Positions 27,513 to 37,296 of a DNA stretch of 64,000 nucleotides are shown piece after piece. How positions within the stretch are numbered: the first letter of the stretch is position 1; each line of letters begins with the position of its first letter. The notes under the pieces are model-generated. The model did not search any database. It was given only the letters and a program-made list of their open reading frames with translations, and had not been told where the DNA came from. This DNA is from CAWUIH01 sp963922495. GTDB lineage: Bacteria; Pseudomonadota; Gammaproteobacteria; Coxiellales; Coxiellaceae. The stretch lies in NCBI GenBank assembly GCA_963922495.1, contig CAWUIH010000001.1, positions 62,001 to 126,000 on the forward strand. The letters run 5' to 3'. The translations under genes and the position numbers were made by a program.

Positions 27513-28893
27513 TAAAGAAATTAAGCATATTCATTGCCTCGGTATTGGTGGTATTGGCGTTAGTGCGTTAGCAGAGCTATTGTTGAAAAAAGGTTATCAC
27601 GTCAGTGGCTCCGATTTGGCTGAAAATAACAACACTGCTCGGTTGCAGGCAATGGGTGCAGCGATTCAATTTGATCACCAAGGAAATGAAATTGCTAAAG
27701 CAGATGCGGTGGTTTATTCCAGTGCTATCCAGTCGGACAATAGAGAATTACAAATTGCACAACAACATCATTTGAGATTGGTGAAGCGTGGTCAGTTGTT
27801 AGGTGAATTGATGTCGTATTATTTCAGTTTGGCGGTCTGTGGTGCTCATGGTAAAACAACCACCAGTGCCATGTTGGCTAATGCGTTTGTTACAGCAGGG
27901 TGTGATCCTAGTTTCTCAGTAGGGGGGGTATTACGAAATTTTAATGGTCCTGCGGAATTGGGGCAGAGCAAATATTTTATCGCCGAAGCTGATGAAAGTG
28001 ACGCATCATTGTTATTTATGCGTCCTAACGTTGCAATTGTGACTAATATTGATGCCGACCATTTAGAGACCTATCACGGTAGTTTTGATGAGCTTAAGCA
28101 AACGTATCTCAAATTTCTCAATCAAATGCCTTCGGATGGGGTCGTGGTTGCTTGTGTGGATGATCCTATAGTTTGTGAATTATTGCCTAAAATTAGCAAG
28201 CGTATTGTTAGTTATGGTTTTGCAGCTTATGCGGATTATCGGTTGTCAAATTACAGTCAGCACGGTCAGTGTTCTCATGCTACATTGGAAGTGTCTGGGC
28301 AAACTGCAAAAATTAAATTAAATGTACCTGGCCAACATAACGTTTTGAATGCTACCGCAGTCATTGCTGCTTGTGACATTGAAAATTTAGATCGCAGTCG
28401 TGTGCTTGGTGCATTAGCGGAATTTAAAGGTGTTGGACGCCGCTTCGATATTCACGGTGAAATTGCAGTAAAGGGGGGCAAAGCCTTACTCATTGAAGAT
28501 TACGGGCATCACCCCAATGAGATTGCTGCAACGCTGTCTGCTGTTCATGCTGGTTGGCCAGCCAGTCGGGTTGTGTTGGTTTTTCAGCCGCATCGTTACA
28601 GCCGAACTCGTGACTTGCTCAATGAATTTGTGGAAATATTGCAGCAGGCAGATATGGTAGTGATGTTGGACGTATACGCTGCTGGTGAAGCACCGATTCC
28701 AGGCGTCAATTCTCAACAAATGATTTCGTTGATGTCTGCAACCAAGGCGAACCGCTTTTTTGCGCCGACAACGGACGATTTGAAACAGGTTCTTAAAAAT
28801 CATTTGCGGCATAATGATATCGTACTATTTCAAGGTGCTGGCAGCGTTGGCGCGCTAGCCTCCAGTATGGCAGAACGTCATGCAGTGTTGTGA
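27499..28893 (+). CDS. murC: UDP-MurNAc:L-Ala ligase
   Basis: Adds L-alanine to UDP-MurNAc, the first amino-acid step. The ATG at 27499 is preferred to the upstream TTG at 27478 because it leaves the usual short N-terminus before HCLGIGGIGVSALAEL and has a GAGAAG-like ribosome site; this gives 464 residues. ATP site is VCGAHGKTTTSAMLANAF (about 112-129), followed by AEADESDASLL, NIDADHLETYHG and the C-terminal EDYGHHPNEI and FQPHRYSRTRDL. Overlaps murG by 14 bases and murB by 14 bases. Confidence 0.95.
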   Translation: MILDNKEIKHIHCLGIGGIGVSALAELLLKKGYHVSGSDLAENNNTARLQAMGAAIQFDHQGNEIAKADAVVYSSAIQSDNRELQIAQQHHLRLVKRGQLLGELMSYYFSLAVCGAHGKTTTSAMLANAFVTAGCDPSFSVGGVLRNFNGPAELGQSKYFIAEADESDASLLFMRPNVAIVTNIDADHLETYHGSFDELKQTYLKFLNQMPSDGVVVACVDDPIVCELLPKISKRIVSYGFAAYADYRLSNYSQHGQCSHATLEVSGQTAKIKLNVPGQHNVLNATAVIAACDIENLDRSRVLGALAEFKGVGRRFDIHGEIAVKGGKALLIEDYGHHPNEIAATLSAVHAGWPASRVVLVFQPHRYSRTRDLLNEFVEILQQADMVVMLDVYAAGEAPIPGVNSQQMISLMSATKANRFFAPTTDDLKQVLKNHLRHNDIVLFQGAGSVGALASSMAERHAVL

Positions 28894-29785
28894 TTTTCAG
28901 CAGCTTCGAGGAAAATTAGTTCGTAATTATTCATTAGCACGCCACACTTCTTGGCGCATTGGCGGAGATGCGGAACGTTTATACTGGCCATCTGACATTA
29001 AAGATTTACAAGTTTTTTTGCAACAGCTGCCGAAGGAAGAGTCTCTGACCTGGCTAGGGTTAGGGAGTAATGTGCTGATTCGTGACGGTGGTGTTGTTGG
29101 TACGGTGATCATTACACTCAATAGATTAAATGCGATTTCCCTCATTTCAGATACACAGGTTCGTGTTGAAGCCGGAGTCACCTGTGCGAAAATGGCAAAA
29201 TTTTGTGTCAAACATCATTTTTCAGATGGTGCCTTTTTTGCGGGAATTCCCGGCACTATTGGAGGTGCTTTAGCAATGAATGCCGGTGCCTTTGGCGGTG
29301 AGACGTGGCGTTTTGTGGAATACGTTGAACTCATCGATCGTCAAGGAAAGATTACACGCAAGCAAGCTACAGAATTTGAAGTGGGTTATCGAAGTGTTCA
29401 ACGCTTGCATGAAGAATACTTTGTGGCAGCGTGCTTCAATTTTTCTATTCGTCCTAAAGAGCAAGTGAAGTCAACGATCACTCAATTGCTAAAAAAAAGA
29501 TCAGAGACTCAGCCTGTCGGAGAATATAATTGTGGGTCAGTATTTAAAAATCCACCTAATGATTACGCTGCAAGGTTGATTGAAAGTGTCGGCCTCAAAG
29601 GTTTTCGTATCGGCGCTGCGGAAGTTTCTTCAAAACATGCTAATTTTATTTGTAACGTGGGTCATGCCACTTCCAAGGATGTTGAGCGATTGATGGCGCT
29701 CATTGTTAAGCGCGTTTATGACGTTCACCGAATCACATTGGTGCCAGAAGTTCAGGTGATTGGAAAATATCATGAAAAGGAATAA
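28880..29785 (+). CDS. murB: UDP-N-acetylenolpyruvoylglucosamine reductase
   Basis: FAD- and NADPH-dependent reductase that forms UDP-MurNAc. 301 residues with the FAD-binding domain (TSWRIGGDAERLYWP, WLGLGSNVLIRDGG, AGIPGTIGGALAMNAGAFGGE), catalytic Ser in YNCGSVFKNPPND (about residue 213) and the final acid in LVPEVQVIG. Its compact length fits the short murB type (type II) rather than the E. coli type I. Translation is coupled to murC and to ftsQ by overlaps. Confidence 0.94.
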   Translation: MQCCDFQQLRGKLVRNYSLARHTSWRIGGDAERLYWPSDIKDLQVFLQQLPKEESLTWLGLGSNVLIRDGGVVGTVIITLNRLNAISLISDTQVRVEAGVTCAKMAKFCVKHHFSDGAFFAGIPGTIGGALAMNAGAFGGETWRFVEYVELIDRQGKITRKQATEFEVGYRSVQRLHEEYFVAACFNFSIRPKEQVKSTITQLLKKRSETQPVGEYNCGSVFKNPPNDYAARLIESVGLKGFRIGAAEVSSKHANFICNVGHATSKDVERLMALIVKRVYDVHRITLVPEVQVIGKYHEKE

Positions 29786-30512
29786 AAAAAAGGTTAAAAA
29801 GCCGCCTTGGACTGATGTTTGGAACAGTCGGAACCTGTTTTTGGTCTCCTGTGCATTGCTATTATGTCCAATCGTTTGGGGATTAGTGACACTTTATGGT
29901 GATAGTACTTTGCCTTTTAAACAAATTCATATTGTCAGCGCTAAACATTTTGTGCATGAAAATGCTCTTAGAAATACAGTACTGAATAATCTTCACGGCG
30001 GCTTTTTCTCGCTTGATGCCATGAGTCTGCGCAAGAGGATATTGCAAAATCCTTGGATTAGAAAGGTTTCACTGCGACGTGTGTGGCCAGATCATTTGGA
30101 AGTGGAAGTTGAGGAGCAAAAACCTGTTGCGCGCTGGAACGGTAATCAAGTGGTGAATAGCTTTGATGAACTATTTTCACCAAAAAAGTCCCCTAATGCA
30201 CTGCCATCGCTCAATGGCCCGGTGGATAAATTTATCACCGTCCTTCAGCGCTATCATTTGTTTCAGACAATTCTTGCTCCTCTGCATAAAAAAATCAGCT
30301 CATTAACTTTAGGTTATCACGGACGATGGTCGTTAGTGCTTGATGGTCGCATAAAAGTTTTTATTGGTCGTGAAAATATTGAAAAACGAATGATGAAATT
30401 TGCTCAGTACTTTCCGCGGATTGTCGGTGTAAAGTCTCAAGATGTGGAGCATGTTGATTTAAGATACCCCAATGGAATGGCGGTTAAATGGCAAACTAAA
30501 GCAAAAAATTAA
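29772..30512 (+). CDS. ftsQ: Cell division protein FtsQ
   Basis: Bitopic divisome protein linking FtsB/FtsL with later components. I choose the ATG at 29772 (14 bases inside murB) over the TTG at 29760, giving 246 residues with a basic cytoplasmic tail (KRNKKKVKKPP), one TM segment (about 18-43, LFLVSCALLLCPIVWGLVTL) and a POTRA domain starting LPFKQIHIVSAKHFV, then LEVEVEEQKPVARW. ddl, normally between murB and ftsQ, is missing. A gap of 175 bases to ftsA follows. Confidence 0.9.
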   Translation: MKRNKKKVKKPPWTDVWNSRNLFLVSCALLLCPIVWGLVTLYGDSTLPFKQIHIVSAKHFVHENALRNTVLNNLHGGFFSLDAMSLRKRILQNPWIRKVSLRRVWPDHLEVEVEEQKPVARWNGNQVVNSFDELFSPKKSPNALPSLNGPVDKFITVLQRYHLFQTILAPLHKKISSLTLGYHGRWSLVLDGRIKVFIGRENIEKRMMKFAQYFPRIVGVKSQDVEHVDLRYPNGMAVKWQTKAKN

Positions 30513-30687
30513 TAAACTCTTCTAAGTGGCTATAATTTCAGAATCATATTTTTCACGGAATAGTATGCAAATTTAGTGCAAATAGTGCTAGAATCAAATT
30601 AATTTTAATGGTCGTCTCAAAATATATCGCTTATACTTATGATTTAATTGTTAAAGTGATGCGAAGGACAGGGAGAGCTTGGCCGTC

Positions 30688-31923
30688 ATGCCGAAAAACT
30701 CCGATAAAAATCTCATAGTCGCCCTTGATATTGGCACAAGCAAAATTGCTGCTTTAGTCGCTGAAATAGGTCAGGATAATCAAGTCGAAGTGATCGGCTT
30801 TGGCTCGCATCCATCGCGTGGTCTAAAACGCGGCGTGGTTGTTAATATTGAGTCCACCGTTCAATCGATACAGCACGCGATAGAGGAGGCGGAATTGATG
30901 GCTGGTTGCGAGATCAATTCAGCATGTACTGGAATAGCTGGTAGTCATATCAGTAGTTTAAACTCCCATGGCATTGTTGCAATTCGTGATCGAGAAGTTA
31001 ATCAAGTCGACGTAGACCGTGTCATTGATGCCGCTAAAGCCGTTGCGATTCCTGCTGATCAGAGAATTTTGCATATCTTACCTCAGGAATTCATCATCGA
31101 TAGCCAATCTGGTGTCAAAGAGCCGGTTGGAATGTCCGGTGTGAGGTTAGAGGCTAAGGTGCATATTGTGACAGGCGCGGTGAGTGCAGCGCAGAATATC
31201 TCAAAATGTGTTCGACGCTGTGGTTTGCAGGTGGGTGATATTGTCTTAGAACAATTAGCTTCAAGTCATGCAGTACTTACTGACGATGAAAAAGAATTAG
31301 GGGTCTGCATGATAGATATTGGTGGTGGCACTACCGACATGGCTATTTTTACTGATGGCGCAATACGTCATACTCATGTGATCCCTATTGCCGGCGATCA
31401 CGTTACCAATGATGTAGCAGTTGCACTTCGCACACCAACGCAATACGCTGAGGAGATAAAAATCAAACATGGATCTGCCACCCCTCAGCATGTCAATCTC
31501 GAAGAAACCATACAAGTCCCTTCGGTTGCCAAGCGTGCGCCAAAAAAAATGCAGCGTCGCGCCCTGGCGCAAGTAGTTGCTGCCCGTTACGAAGAATTAT
31601 TTGAATTAATTTTAGAAGAATTGCGCCGTAATCGGTTTGAGCACTTGATTGCGGCAGGTATCGTGTTGACTGGTGGCGCTTCCGGAGTGCCAGGGTGTTT
31701 AGAGCTCGCCGAAAAAGTTTTTGGCATGCCAGTACGCTTGGGAGTGCCACAATATGTCAACGGGTTAGTTGACGTGCGTGATAATCCGGTATTTGCTACC
31801 GGAGTAGGATTATTGCTACATGGCTTGCAGAATCAAATTGAAAACCGACCGGCGATAAATTTTGATCGTAGTTCTAGAAGTTTATGGCAGCGAATGAAAA
31901 GCTGGTTTCAAAGTAATTTTTAA
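30688..31923 (+). CDS. ftsA: Cell division protein FtsA
   Basis: Actin-like ATPase that tethers FtsZ to the membrane and recruits the divisome. About 411 residues from ATG 30688 (a TTG at 30679 is an alternative); GGGAGA lies 11 bases upstream. Motifs: IVALDIGTSKIAALVAEI (phosphate 1), ILPQEFIIDSQSGVKEPVGMSGVRLEAKVH, CMIDIGGGTTDMAIF (phosphate 2), AAGIVLTGGASGVPG (adenosine), and the C-terminal amphipathic membrane-targeting helix SLWQRMKSWFQSNF. ftsZ follows after 15 bases with its own G-rich ribosome site. Confidence 0.95.
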   Translation: MPKNSDKNLIVALDIGTSKIAALVAEIGQDNQVEVIGFGSHPSRGLKRGVVVNIESTVQSIQHAIEEAELMAGCEINSACTGIAGSHISSLNSHGIVAIRDREVNQVDVDRVIDAAKAVAIPADQRILHILPQEFIIDSQSGVKEPVGMSGVRLEAKVHIVTGAVSAAQNISKCVRRCGLQVGDIVLEQLASSHAVLTDDEKELGVCMIDIGGGTTDMAIFTDGAIRHTHVIPIAGDHVTNDVAVALRTPTQYAEEIKIKHGSATPQHVNLEETIQVPSVAKRAPKKMQRRALAQVVAARYEELFELILEELRRNRFEHLIAAGIVLTGGASGVPGCLELAEKVFGMPVRLGVPQYVNGLVDVRDNPVFATGVGLLLHGLQNQIENRPAINFDRSSRSLWQRMKSWFQSNF

Positions 31924-31938
31924 CGGGGGGATAGAATA

Positions 31939-33099
31939 ATGTTTGAGTTGGGAGATACAGCTCCTCAAAATGCGCAGATTAAAGTAGTTGGTATCGGCGG
32001 TGGTGGGGGTAATGCCATTGAGCATATGATGACAGAAAGTATTGAGGGTGTTGAGTTTGTGTGTGCAAACACTGATTCCCAAGCGCTAGGTCGCTCCAGT
32101 GCCCGTACCGTATTGCAGCTAGGCGATGAAATTACCAAAGGATTAGGTGCAGGGGCTGATCCCGAAGTAGGTCGTCAAGCTGCAGAAGAGGCGCGCGAAG
32201 CGATCCGTGAAGTGCTTGAAGGCACAGATATGGTTTTTTTGACTGCTGGTATGGGTGGTGGTACCGGCACCGGCGCGGCGCCTACTTTCGCAGAAATTGC
32301 TAAAGAATTAGGTATTTTGACAGTCGCCGTGGTTACCAAACCGTTTGCTTTTGAGGGTCGTAAGCGTATGGAAAATGCTGACCTCGGTATCAAGGCATTG
32401 AGTAAGTATGTTGATTCTTTGATCACCATACCTAATAACAAGTTATTGACTGTGCTGGGTAAAAATATCAGCCTGTTAAATGCATTTAAGGCGGCAAATA
32501 ACGTGCTTTATGGTGCGGTGCAAGGTATTGCCGACTTAATTACACGTCCTGGTTTAATCAACGTTGACTTTGCCGATGTCCGTACAGTGATGTCAGAAAT
32601 GGGTATGGCGATGATGGGTACTGGTGTGAGTAGTGGTGAAAACCGCGCCAAAGAAGCAGCCGAATCTGCCATAGCAAGCCCATTGTTGGAAGATGTGGAT
32701 TTTACCGGTGCGCGCGGTATATTGGTCAACATTACCGCTGGGATGGATATGTCTATTGGAGAATTTGAGCAGGTAGGTGATGCCGTGAAGGCCTTTTCCT
32801 CTGAAAATGCCACGGTAGTGGTTGGTACCGTGATTGACCCTGAAATGAGTGATGAATTGCGGGTCACAGTCGTAGTTACGGGTTTGGGAGAGAACAATAG
32901 TGGTGGCGGTGCTGCAATACAAATCAAGCACGCACAACATAGTAATAGCGATGGCTCACCTGATTACGCAGAACTGGATCGTCCCACGTATATGCGGCAA
33001 GTAGAACCCAAAAAACCTACAGTTGAAACCGAGGAACAGCGTGACAAAGATTTTGATTATTTAGACATTCCTGCGTTTTTGCGCCGTCAAGAGGAATAA
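31939..33099 (+). CDS. ftsZ: Cell division protein FtsZ
   Basis: Tubulin-like GTPase that forms the division ring. 386 residues: N-terminal KVVGIGGGGGNAIEHM, GTP signature AGMGGGTGTGAAPTFAEIA (about 104-122), NVDFADVRTVMSEMG synergy region with catalytic Asp, a linker of about 55 residues and the conserved C-terminal peptide DYLDIPAFLRRQ that binds FtsA and ZipA/ZapD. Partners FtsA, ZapA, a ZapB-like protein and ZapD are all in this window. Confidence 0.97.
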   Translation: MFELGDTAPQNAQIKVVGIGGGGGNAIEHMMTESIEGVEFVCANTDSQALGRSSARTVLQLGDEITKGLGAGADPEVGRQAAEEAREAIREVLEGTDMVFLTAGMGGGTGTGAAPTFAEIAKELGILTVAVVTKPFAFEGRKRMENADLGIKALSKYVDSLITIPNNKLLTVLGKNISLLNAFKAANNVLYGAVQGIADLITRPGLINVDFADVRTVMSEMGMAMMGTGVSSGENRAKEAAESAIASPLLEDVDFTGARGILVNITAGMDMSIGEFEQVGDAVKAFSSENATVVVGTVIDPEMSDELRVTVVVTGLGENNSGGGAAIQIKHAQHSNSDGSPDYAELDRPTYMRQVEPKKPTVETEEQRDKDFDYLDIPAFLRRQEE

Positions 33100-33161
33100 C
33101 ATTTTTTTATTAACAGGGATATGCTAGAATTCGCATTTTTTAGCTTAAGTTTGGTGCAAAT

Positions 33162-34070
33162 ATGATACAACAGCGGACTCTTAAGAATGTCGTGCGGGCT
33201 ACAGGGGTTGGTGTCCATACTGGAGATAAAGTCTATCTTACGTTGCGGCCCGCGCCTGCGCACACCGGGATTTTGATTTGTCGCACTGACCTGAATACAA
33301 TAGTGCAAATACCAGCACGAGCTGAATATATTTGCGATACCAGTCTCTCTACATGCCTTTCCAAAGACGGAGTACGTGTTTCGACCGTAGAACATTTGAT
33401 GTCAGCGTTGGCTGGTTTGGGAATTGATAATTGCTATGTGGACATTACCTCACCCGAACTGCCTATTATGGATGGTAGTGCTGGTCCATTTGTTTTTCTG
33501 ATTCAATCAGCGGGTATTCAGGAGCAACAGGCACCCAAAGAATTCATTCGTATCAAGCGCAAAGTAAAAATTAAAGACGGTGATAAAGTCGTGACTATCG
33601 AGCCCTACGACGGTTTTAAAGTGAGTTTTGGTATCGACTTCGAGCACCCATTATTCAATGAAACCAACCAATATGCCACGCTTGATTTTTCAGGAATTTC
33701 ATATGTGAAGGAAGTATCGCGTGCCCGTACTTTTGGTTTTTTATCTGATTACGAATATATCCGCAAAAATAACCTAGCATTGGGCGCGAGTTTGGATAAC
33801 GCTATTGTACTTGACGAATATAAAATATTAAACCAAGACGGTTTGCGATATCCAGATGAATTTGTGAAACATAAAATTCTGGATGTCATTGGCGATCTTT
33901 ATTTATTAGGTTATAGTGTGTTAGGTGCTTTTACCGGATATAAATCGGGACACACACTAAATAGCCAATTATTAAATAAGGTGCTGGCAACTCAGGATGC
34001 CTGGGAGATTGTTACTTTTGAGGATTCAACTAGGCTTCCATTTTCGTATACACCAGCCTACGCTGCCTAG
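33162..34070 (+). CDS. lpxC: UDP-3-O-acyl-GlcNAc deacetylase
   Basis: Zinc enzyme for the committed step of lipid A synthesis. 302 residues. Zinc and catalytic residues are seen in STVEHLMSALAGLGIDN (His about 78), FVKHKILDVIGDLYLLG (His about 236, Asp about 240) and YKSGHTLNSQLLN (His about 263). MDGSAGPFVFLI is also characteristic. Its place after ftsZ is the conserved gammaproteobacterial order. The C-terminus seems slightly short of the E. coli enzyme, without the LAFK-type degradation tail, so FtsH control may differ. Confidence 0.95.
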   Translation: MIQQRTLKNVVRATGVGVHTGDKVYLTLRPAPAHTGILICRTDLNTIVQIPARAEYICDTSLSTCLSKDGVRVSTVEHLMSALAGLGIDNCYVDITSPELPIMDGSAGPFVFLIQSAGIQEQQAPKEFIRIKRKVKIKDGDKVVTIEPYDGFKVSFGIDFEHPLFNETNQYATLDFSGISYVKEVSRARTFGFLSDYEYIRKNNLALGASLDNAIVLDEYKILNQDGLRYPDEFVKHKILDVIGDLYLLGYSVLGAFTGYKSGHTLNSQLLNKVLATQDAWEIVTFEDSTRLPFSYTPAYAA

Positions 34071-34156
34071 AGTGTTTTGAACAGTGGTGACAAGTAACAA
34101 TGGCATTTAGCATCTTGTCGGAATGTGAGTCGCAGCAAATAGTGTTCATCTTGAGT

Positions 34157-34167
34157 GCTTTTTCTAG
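34157..34167 (+). repeat. Dispersed repeat core, copy A (short)
   Basis: Exact GCTTTTTCTAG between lpxC and dciA. Only the core and a few flanking bases (GTGCTTTTTCTAGGTTT) resemble the longer copies. The site lies between two direct copies of AACAGTGGTG (34080-34089 and 34172-34181). Confidence 0.45.
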
Positions 34168-34182
34168 GTTTAACAGTGGTGT

Positions 34183-34491
34183 TCAACTGGGGCGCACTGT
34201 CACCTGAATAGCTGTAATGGCCGGAAGTTGTTTAATAAGCTCCGGTGTTTGATAGCGTAGCTTAATTGCCCACGATGCGCTTTGTACCTGAACGATTAGT
34301 TGTGTACCGTGTACATTCGCGACACGACAACAAGACTTTAAATGTCCTGGTAATAGTTGTTGGAGTTCAAGCTCCAACTGCCTAATGAGATGTGCTTTCG
34401 CAACAATGGATTTCAGTAACCCCTTCTCAAAACATTTTTGAATAGGTTGTGGATCTTTGGTATTTTCTAGCGGTTGTTTATATATTAGCAT
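34183..34491 (-). CDS. dciA: DciA-like (DUF721) protein, replicative helicase operator
   Basis: 102 residues with the DUF721 pattern: an N-terminal helix pair (LIRQLELELQQLLP), then VANVHGTQLIVQVQSASWAIKLRYQTPELIKQL, where the central SxxWAxxLR-like element is typical. DciA loads or regulates the DnaB helicase in bacteria lacking DnaC. A DUF721 gene between lpxC and secA, on the opposite strand, is common in gammaproteobacteria, which supports the call. It starts 39 bases from secA in divergent orientation. Confidence 0.65.
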   Translation of the reverse strand: MLIYKQPLENTKDPQPIQKCFEKGLLKSIVAKAHLIRQLELELQQLLPGHLKSCCRVANVHGTQLIVQVQSASWAIKLRYQTPELIKQLPAITAIQVTVRPS

Positions 34492-34530
34492 GATTTAAGA
34501 AAGTTTCCCTTGAGTAACTAATGATATAGA

Positions 34531-37296
34531 ATGCAGCCTATGCTTAGCAATACTATCAAAAAAATTGTCGGAACTCGCAATGATCGCTTAATCCGCGGTT
34601 ATCGTAAAATAATTACAAGAATCAATCAACTTGAGCCAGAATTCCAACAGCTTACTGATGATCAGTTGCGTGCTAAAACCAGTGAATTTAAGCAGCGCAT
34701 CGAAAATGGTGAATCCACACATAAACTGTTACCCGAAGCATTTGCTGTGGTTCGTGAAACCAGTGTTAGAACGCTAGGAATGCGCCATTTTGAGGTGCAA
34801 TTGATCGGTGGCATGGTACTGCATGATGGGAGGATCTCTGAAATGCGTACCGGTGAAGGCAAGACGCTGATGTCTACATTGCCCGTTTACCTGAATGCAC
34901 TCAGTGGTAAAGGTGTTCACGTTGTGACGGTTAACGATTACCTCGCTAAGCGTGACGCGGAATGGATGAAGCCCATTTACGAATTTCTTGGTATTACTGT
35001 GGGAGTTAATCTTCCAGAGATGAGTCCAGAAGACAAGCAAGCTGCTTATGCTGCCGACGTTACTTTTGGAACTAACAACGAATTTGGCTTCGATTATCTG
35101 CGCGACAATATGGTATTCAGTTTAGATCAGCGTGTGCAACGACCATTGCATTTTGCGGTCATCGATGAAGTTGATTCCATTTTAATTGACGAGGCGCGCA
35201 CGCCACTTATTATTTCAGGGCAAGCTGAAGAGTCTTCGGATTTGTATGGAAAAATTAATAAAATTATTCCGCAGTTAATACAACAAAAAATGTTAGAAGA
35301 TCAGCAAGAAGAAGATGTTGCTGAAGAAGATCGTGGTGATTACACGCTCGATGAGAAAAATCGACAGGCTTTTTTGACTGAGCAAGGTCATCGCAAAGTC
35401 GAAAAAATTATGGTGCAAGAAGGGCTGATGCAAGAGGGTGAAAGCCTTTATGATGTCGGTAATATCATGTTAATGCACTATCTTTACGCCTCATTACGTG
35501 CTCATACTTTATTTCAGCGTGATATTCACTACATCGTAAAGAATAATCAAGTGATGATTGTCGATGAGCACACAGGTCGGCTAATGCCAGGGCGACGCTG
35601 GTCAGAAGGCTTGCATCAAGCAGTGGAGGCGAAAGAAGGGGTTGATATCCAACTTGAAAATCAAACGTTGGCGACGATAACGTTTCAAAACTATTTTCGC
35701 CTCTATCGAAAATTGTCAGGCATGACGGGCACTGCGGATACTGAAGCGTATGAATTGCAAAATATTTATGGTTTGGAAGTCGTAGTAATTCCCACTAATA
35801 AACCGATGGTGCGTAAGGATGCTGCTGATATCGTGTTTTTAACCACACAATGCAAATATGAAGCGATTGCTGAAGAAATTAAAACCCGTCATGAAAAAGG
35901 CCAGCCGATTTTAATTGGTACCGCTTCGATTGAATCTTCAGAATTAGTCGCGCAGTTTTTGCGAAAAACCGGTATTAAGTTTGAAGTTCTAAATGCTAAG
36001 AATCACGAGCGTGAAGCAAAAATCATTGCAGACGCGGGTAGGCCCGGTGCGGTGACAATAGCAACCAATATGGCAGGCCGTGGGACGGATATCATGCTGG
36101 GCGGCAATATAGAGGCTGAAATTGCTGAGTTAGAAAACCCCAATGAAGAGCAAATTGCTATATTAAGACAGCAATGGCAACAACATCACGATGCAGTATT
36201 GCAAGCGGGTGGTTTACATGTGCTAGGAACTGAACGTCATGAATCGCGTCGTATCGATAATCAGCTTCGTGGTCGTGCAGGTCGCCAAGGTGATCCGGGT
36301 TCATCGCAATTTTATTTATCTGTCGAAGACAATTTATTGCGTATTTTTGCCGGCGATCGGATGGCGATGATGATGCGTCGTTTAGGCTTAAAAGAAGGTG
36401 ATGTGATCCAGCATAAATTATTATCCCGCTCGATTGAAAAGGCACAGCGTCGTGTTGAAGGCATCAACTTTGATGCGCGAAAGCATTTATTGGAATATGA
36501 CGACGTTGCCAGTGACCAGCGCAAAGTGATCTATCAGCAACGTTTAAAACTATTGGAAGCTAAAGACATTGGTGACAACATTAAGGAACTACGTGTTGAG
36601 GCGATTGAGGACATGGTTACATTATTTGTGCCGCCGCAAAGTATTGAAGAACAGTGGGATATCTCAGGTTTGGAAAAGCAGCTACATGAAGATTTTGGAC
36701 TGGTACTGCCAATCACAACCTGGCTTGAAAAAGATCATGGCATTACTGATGAAACATTGCATGAGAGAATTTTAGAGACTGTCGTGATCGCCTATGAAGA
36801 AAAAGAAGCCCAAATTGACCCCGAAACCATGCGTGATGTTGAAAAAAATATTATGTTGCAATTGTTGGATCATCATTGGAAAGAGCATTTGGCAGCAATG
36901 GATCAACTGCGTCAAGGAATTCATCTACGGGGTTATGCTCAAAAAAATCCCACTCAAGAATATAAACGTGAATCGTTCGAGCTGTTTACGGGTATGATGA
37001 AAAAGCTTAAATACGAGTTGGTTGCGGCATTATCCAAAATAGAAATTGCATCTCCCGAGGAATTAGCGCGTCAACAACAACATTATGAGCAAATAGCTGC
37101 GCCGCAGTTTCATTATCACCATGAAGAAATAAATGCGTTACAGCCGCAGACACAGTCAGAGGAAGTTGCAATAGCGGAAATGCCGGAAGAACTGACTCAG
37201 CAGCCCTATACACGTTTAGAACCTAAAGTAGGCCGTAATGCTCCCTGTCCCTGTGGCAGTGGTAAAAAATATAAACAATGTCACGGTAAATTATGA
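34531..37296 (+). CDS. secA: Preprotein translocase ATPase SecA
   Basis: Motor of the Sec export pathway. Up to 921 residues; the ATG at 34540 (MLSNTIKK) is an equally good start and better matches the family. Walker A is in MRTGEGKTLMSTLPVYLN (about 103-120), DEAD-like Walker B in VIDEVDSILIDEARTPLI, the helicase domain has TNMAGRGTDIMLGGNI and GRAGRQGDPGSSQFYLS. The C-terminal zinc motif CPCGSGKKYKQCHGKL binds SecB/ribosome. No clear ribosome site. mutT overlaps its stop by 4 bases. Confidence 0.96.
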   Translation: MQPMLSNTIKKIVGTRNDRLIRGYRKIITRINQLEPEFQQLTDDQLRAKTSEFKQRIENGESTHKLLPEAFAVVRETSVRTLGMRHFEVQLIGGMVLHDGRISEMRTGEGKTLMSTLPVYLNALSGKGVHVVTVNDYLAKRDAEWMKPIYEFLGITVGVNLPEMSPEDKQAAYAADVTFGTNNEFGFDYLRDNMVFSLDQRVQRPLHFAVIDEVDSILIDEARTPLIISGQAEESSDLYGKINKIIPQLIQQKMLEDQQEEDVAEEDRGDYTLDEKNRQAFLTEQGHRKVEKIMVQEGLMQEGESLYDVGNIMLMHYLYASLRAHTLFQRDIHYIVKNNQVMIVDEHTGRLMPGRRWSEGLHQAVEAKEGVDIQLENQTLATITFQNYFRLYRKLSGMTGTADTEAYELQNIYGLEVVVIPTNKPMVRKDAADIVFLTTQCKYEAIAEEIKTRHEKGQPILIGTASIESSELVAQFLRKTGIKFEVLNAKNHEREAKIIADAGRPGAVTIATNMAGRGTDIMLGGNIEAEIAELENPNEEQIAILRQQWQQHHDAVLQAGGLHVLGTERHESRRIDNQLRGRAGRQGDPGSSQFYLSVEDNLLRIFAGDRMAMMMRRLGLKEGDVIQHKLLSRSIEKAQRRVEGINFDARKHLLEYDDVASDQRKVIYQQRLKLLEAKDIGDNIKELRVEAIEDMVTLFVPPQSIEEQWDISGLEKQLHEDFGLVLPITTWLEKDHGITDETLHERILETVVIAYEEKEAQIDPETMRDVEKNIMLQLLDHHWKEHLAAMDQLRQGIHLRGYAQKNPTQEYKRESFELFTGMMKKLKYELVAALSKIEIASPEELARQQQHYEQIAAPQFHYHHEEINALQPQTQSEEVAIAEMPEELTQQPYTRLEPKVGRNAPCPCGSGKKYKQCHGKL

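Noticed and set aside
32508..32927. 139-codon minus-strand frame inside ftsZ
   Set aside because: Shadow of a strongly conserved gene; no start signal or recognisable product.
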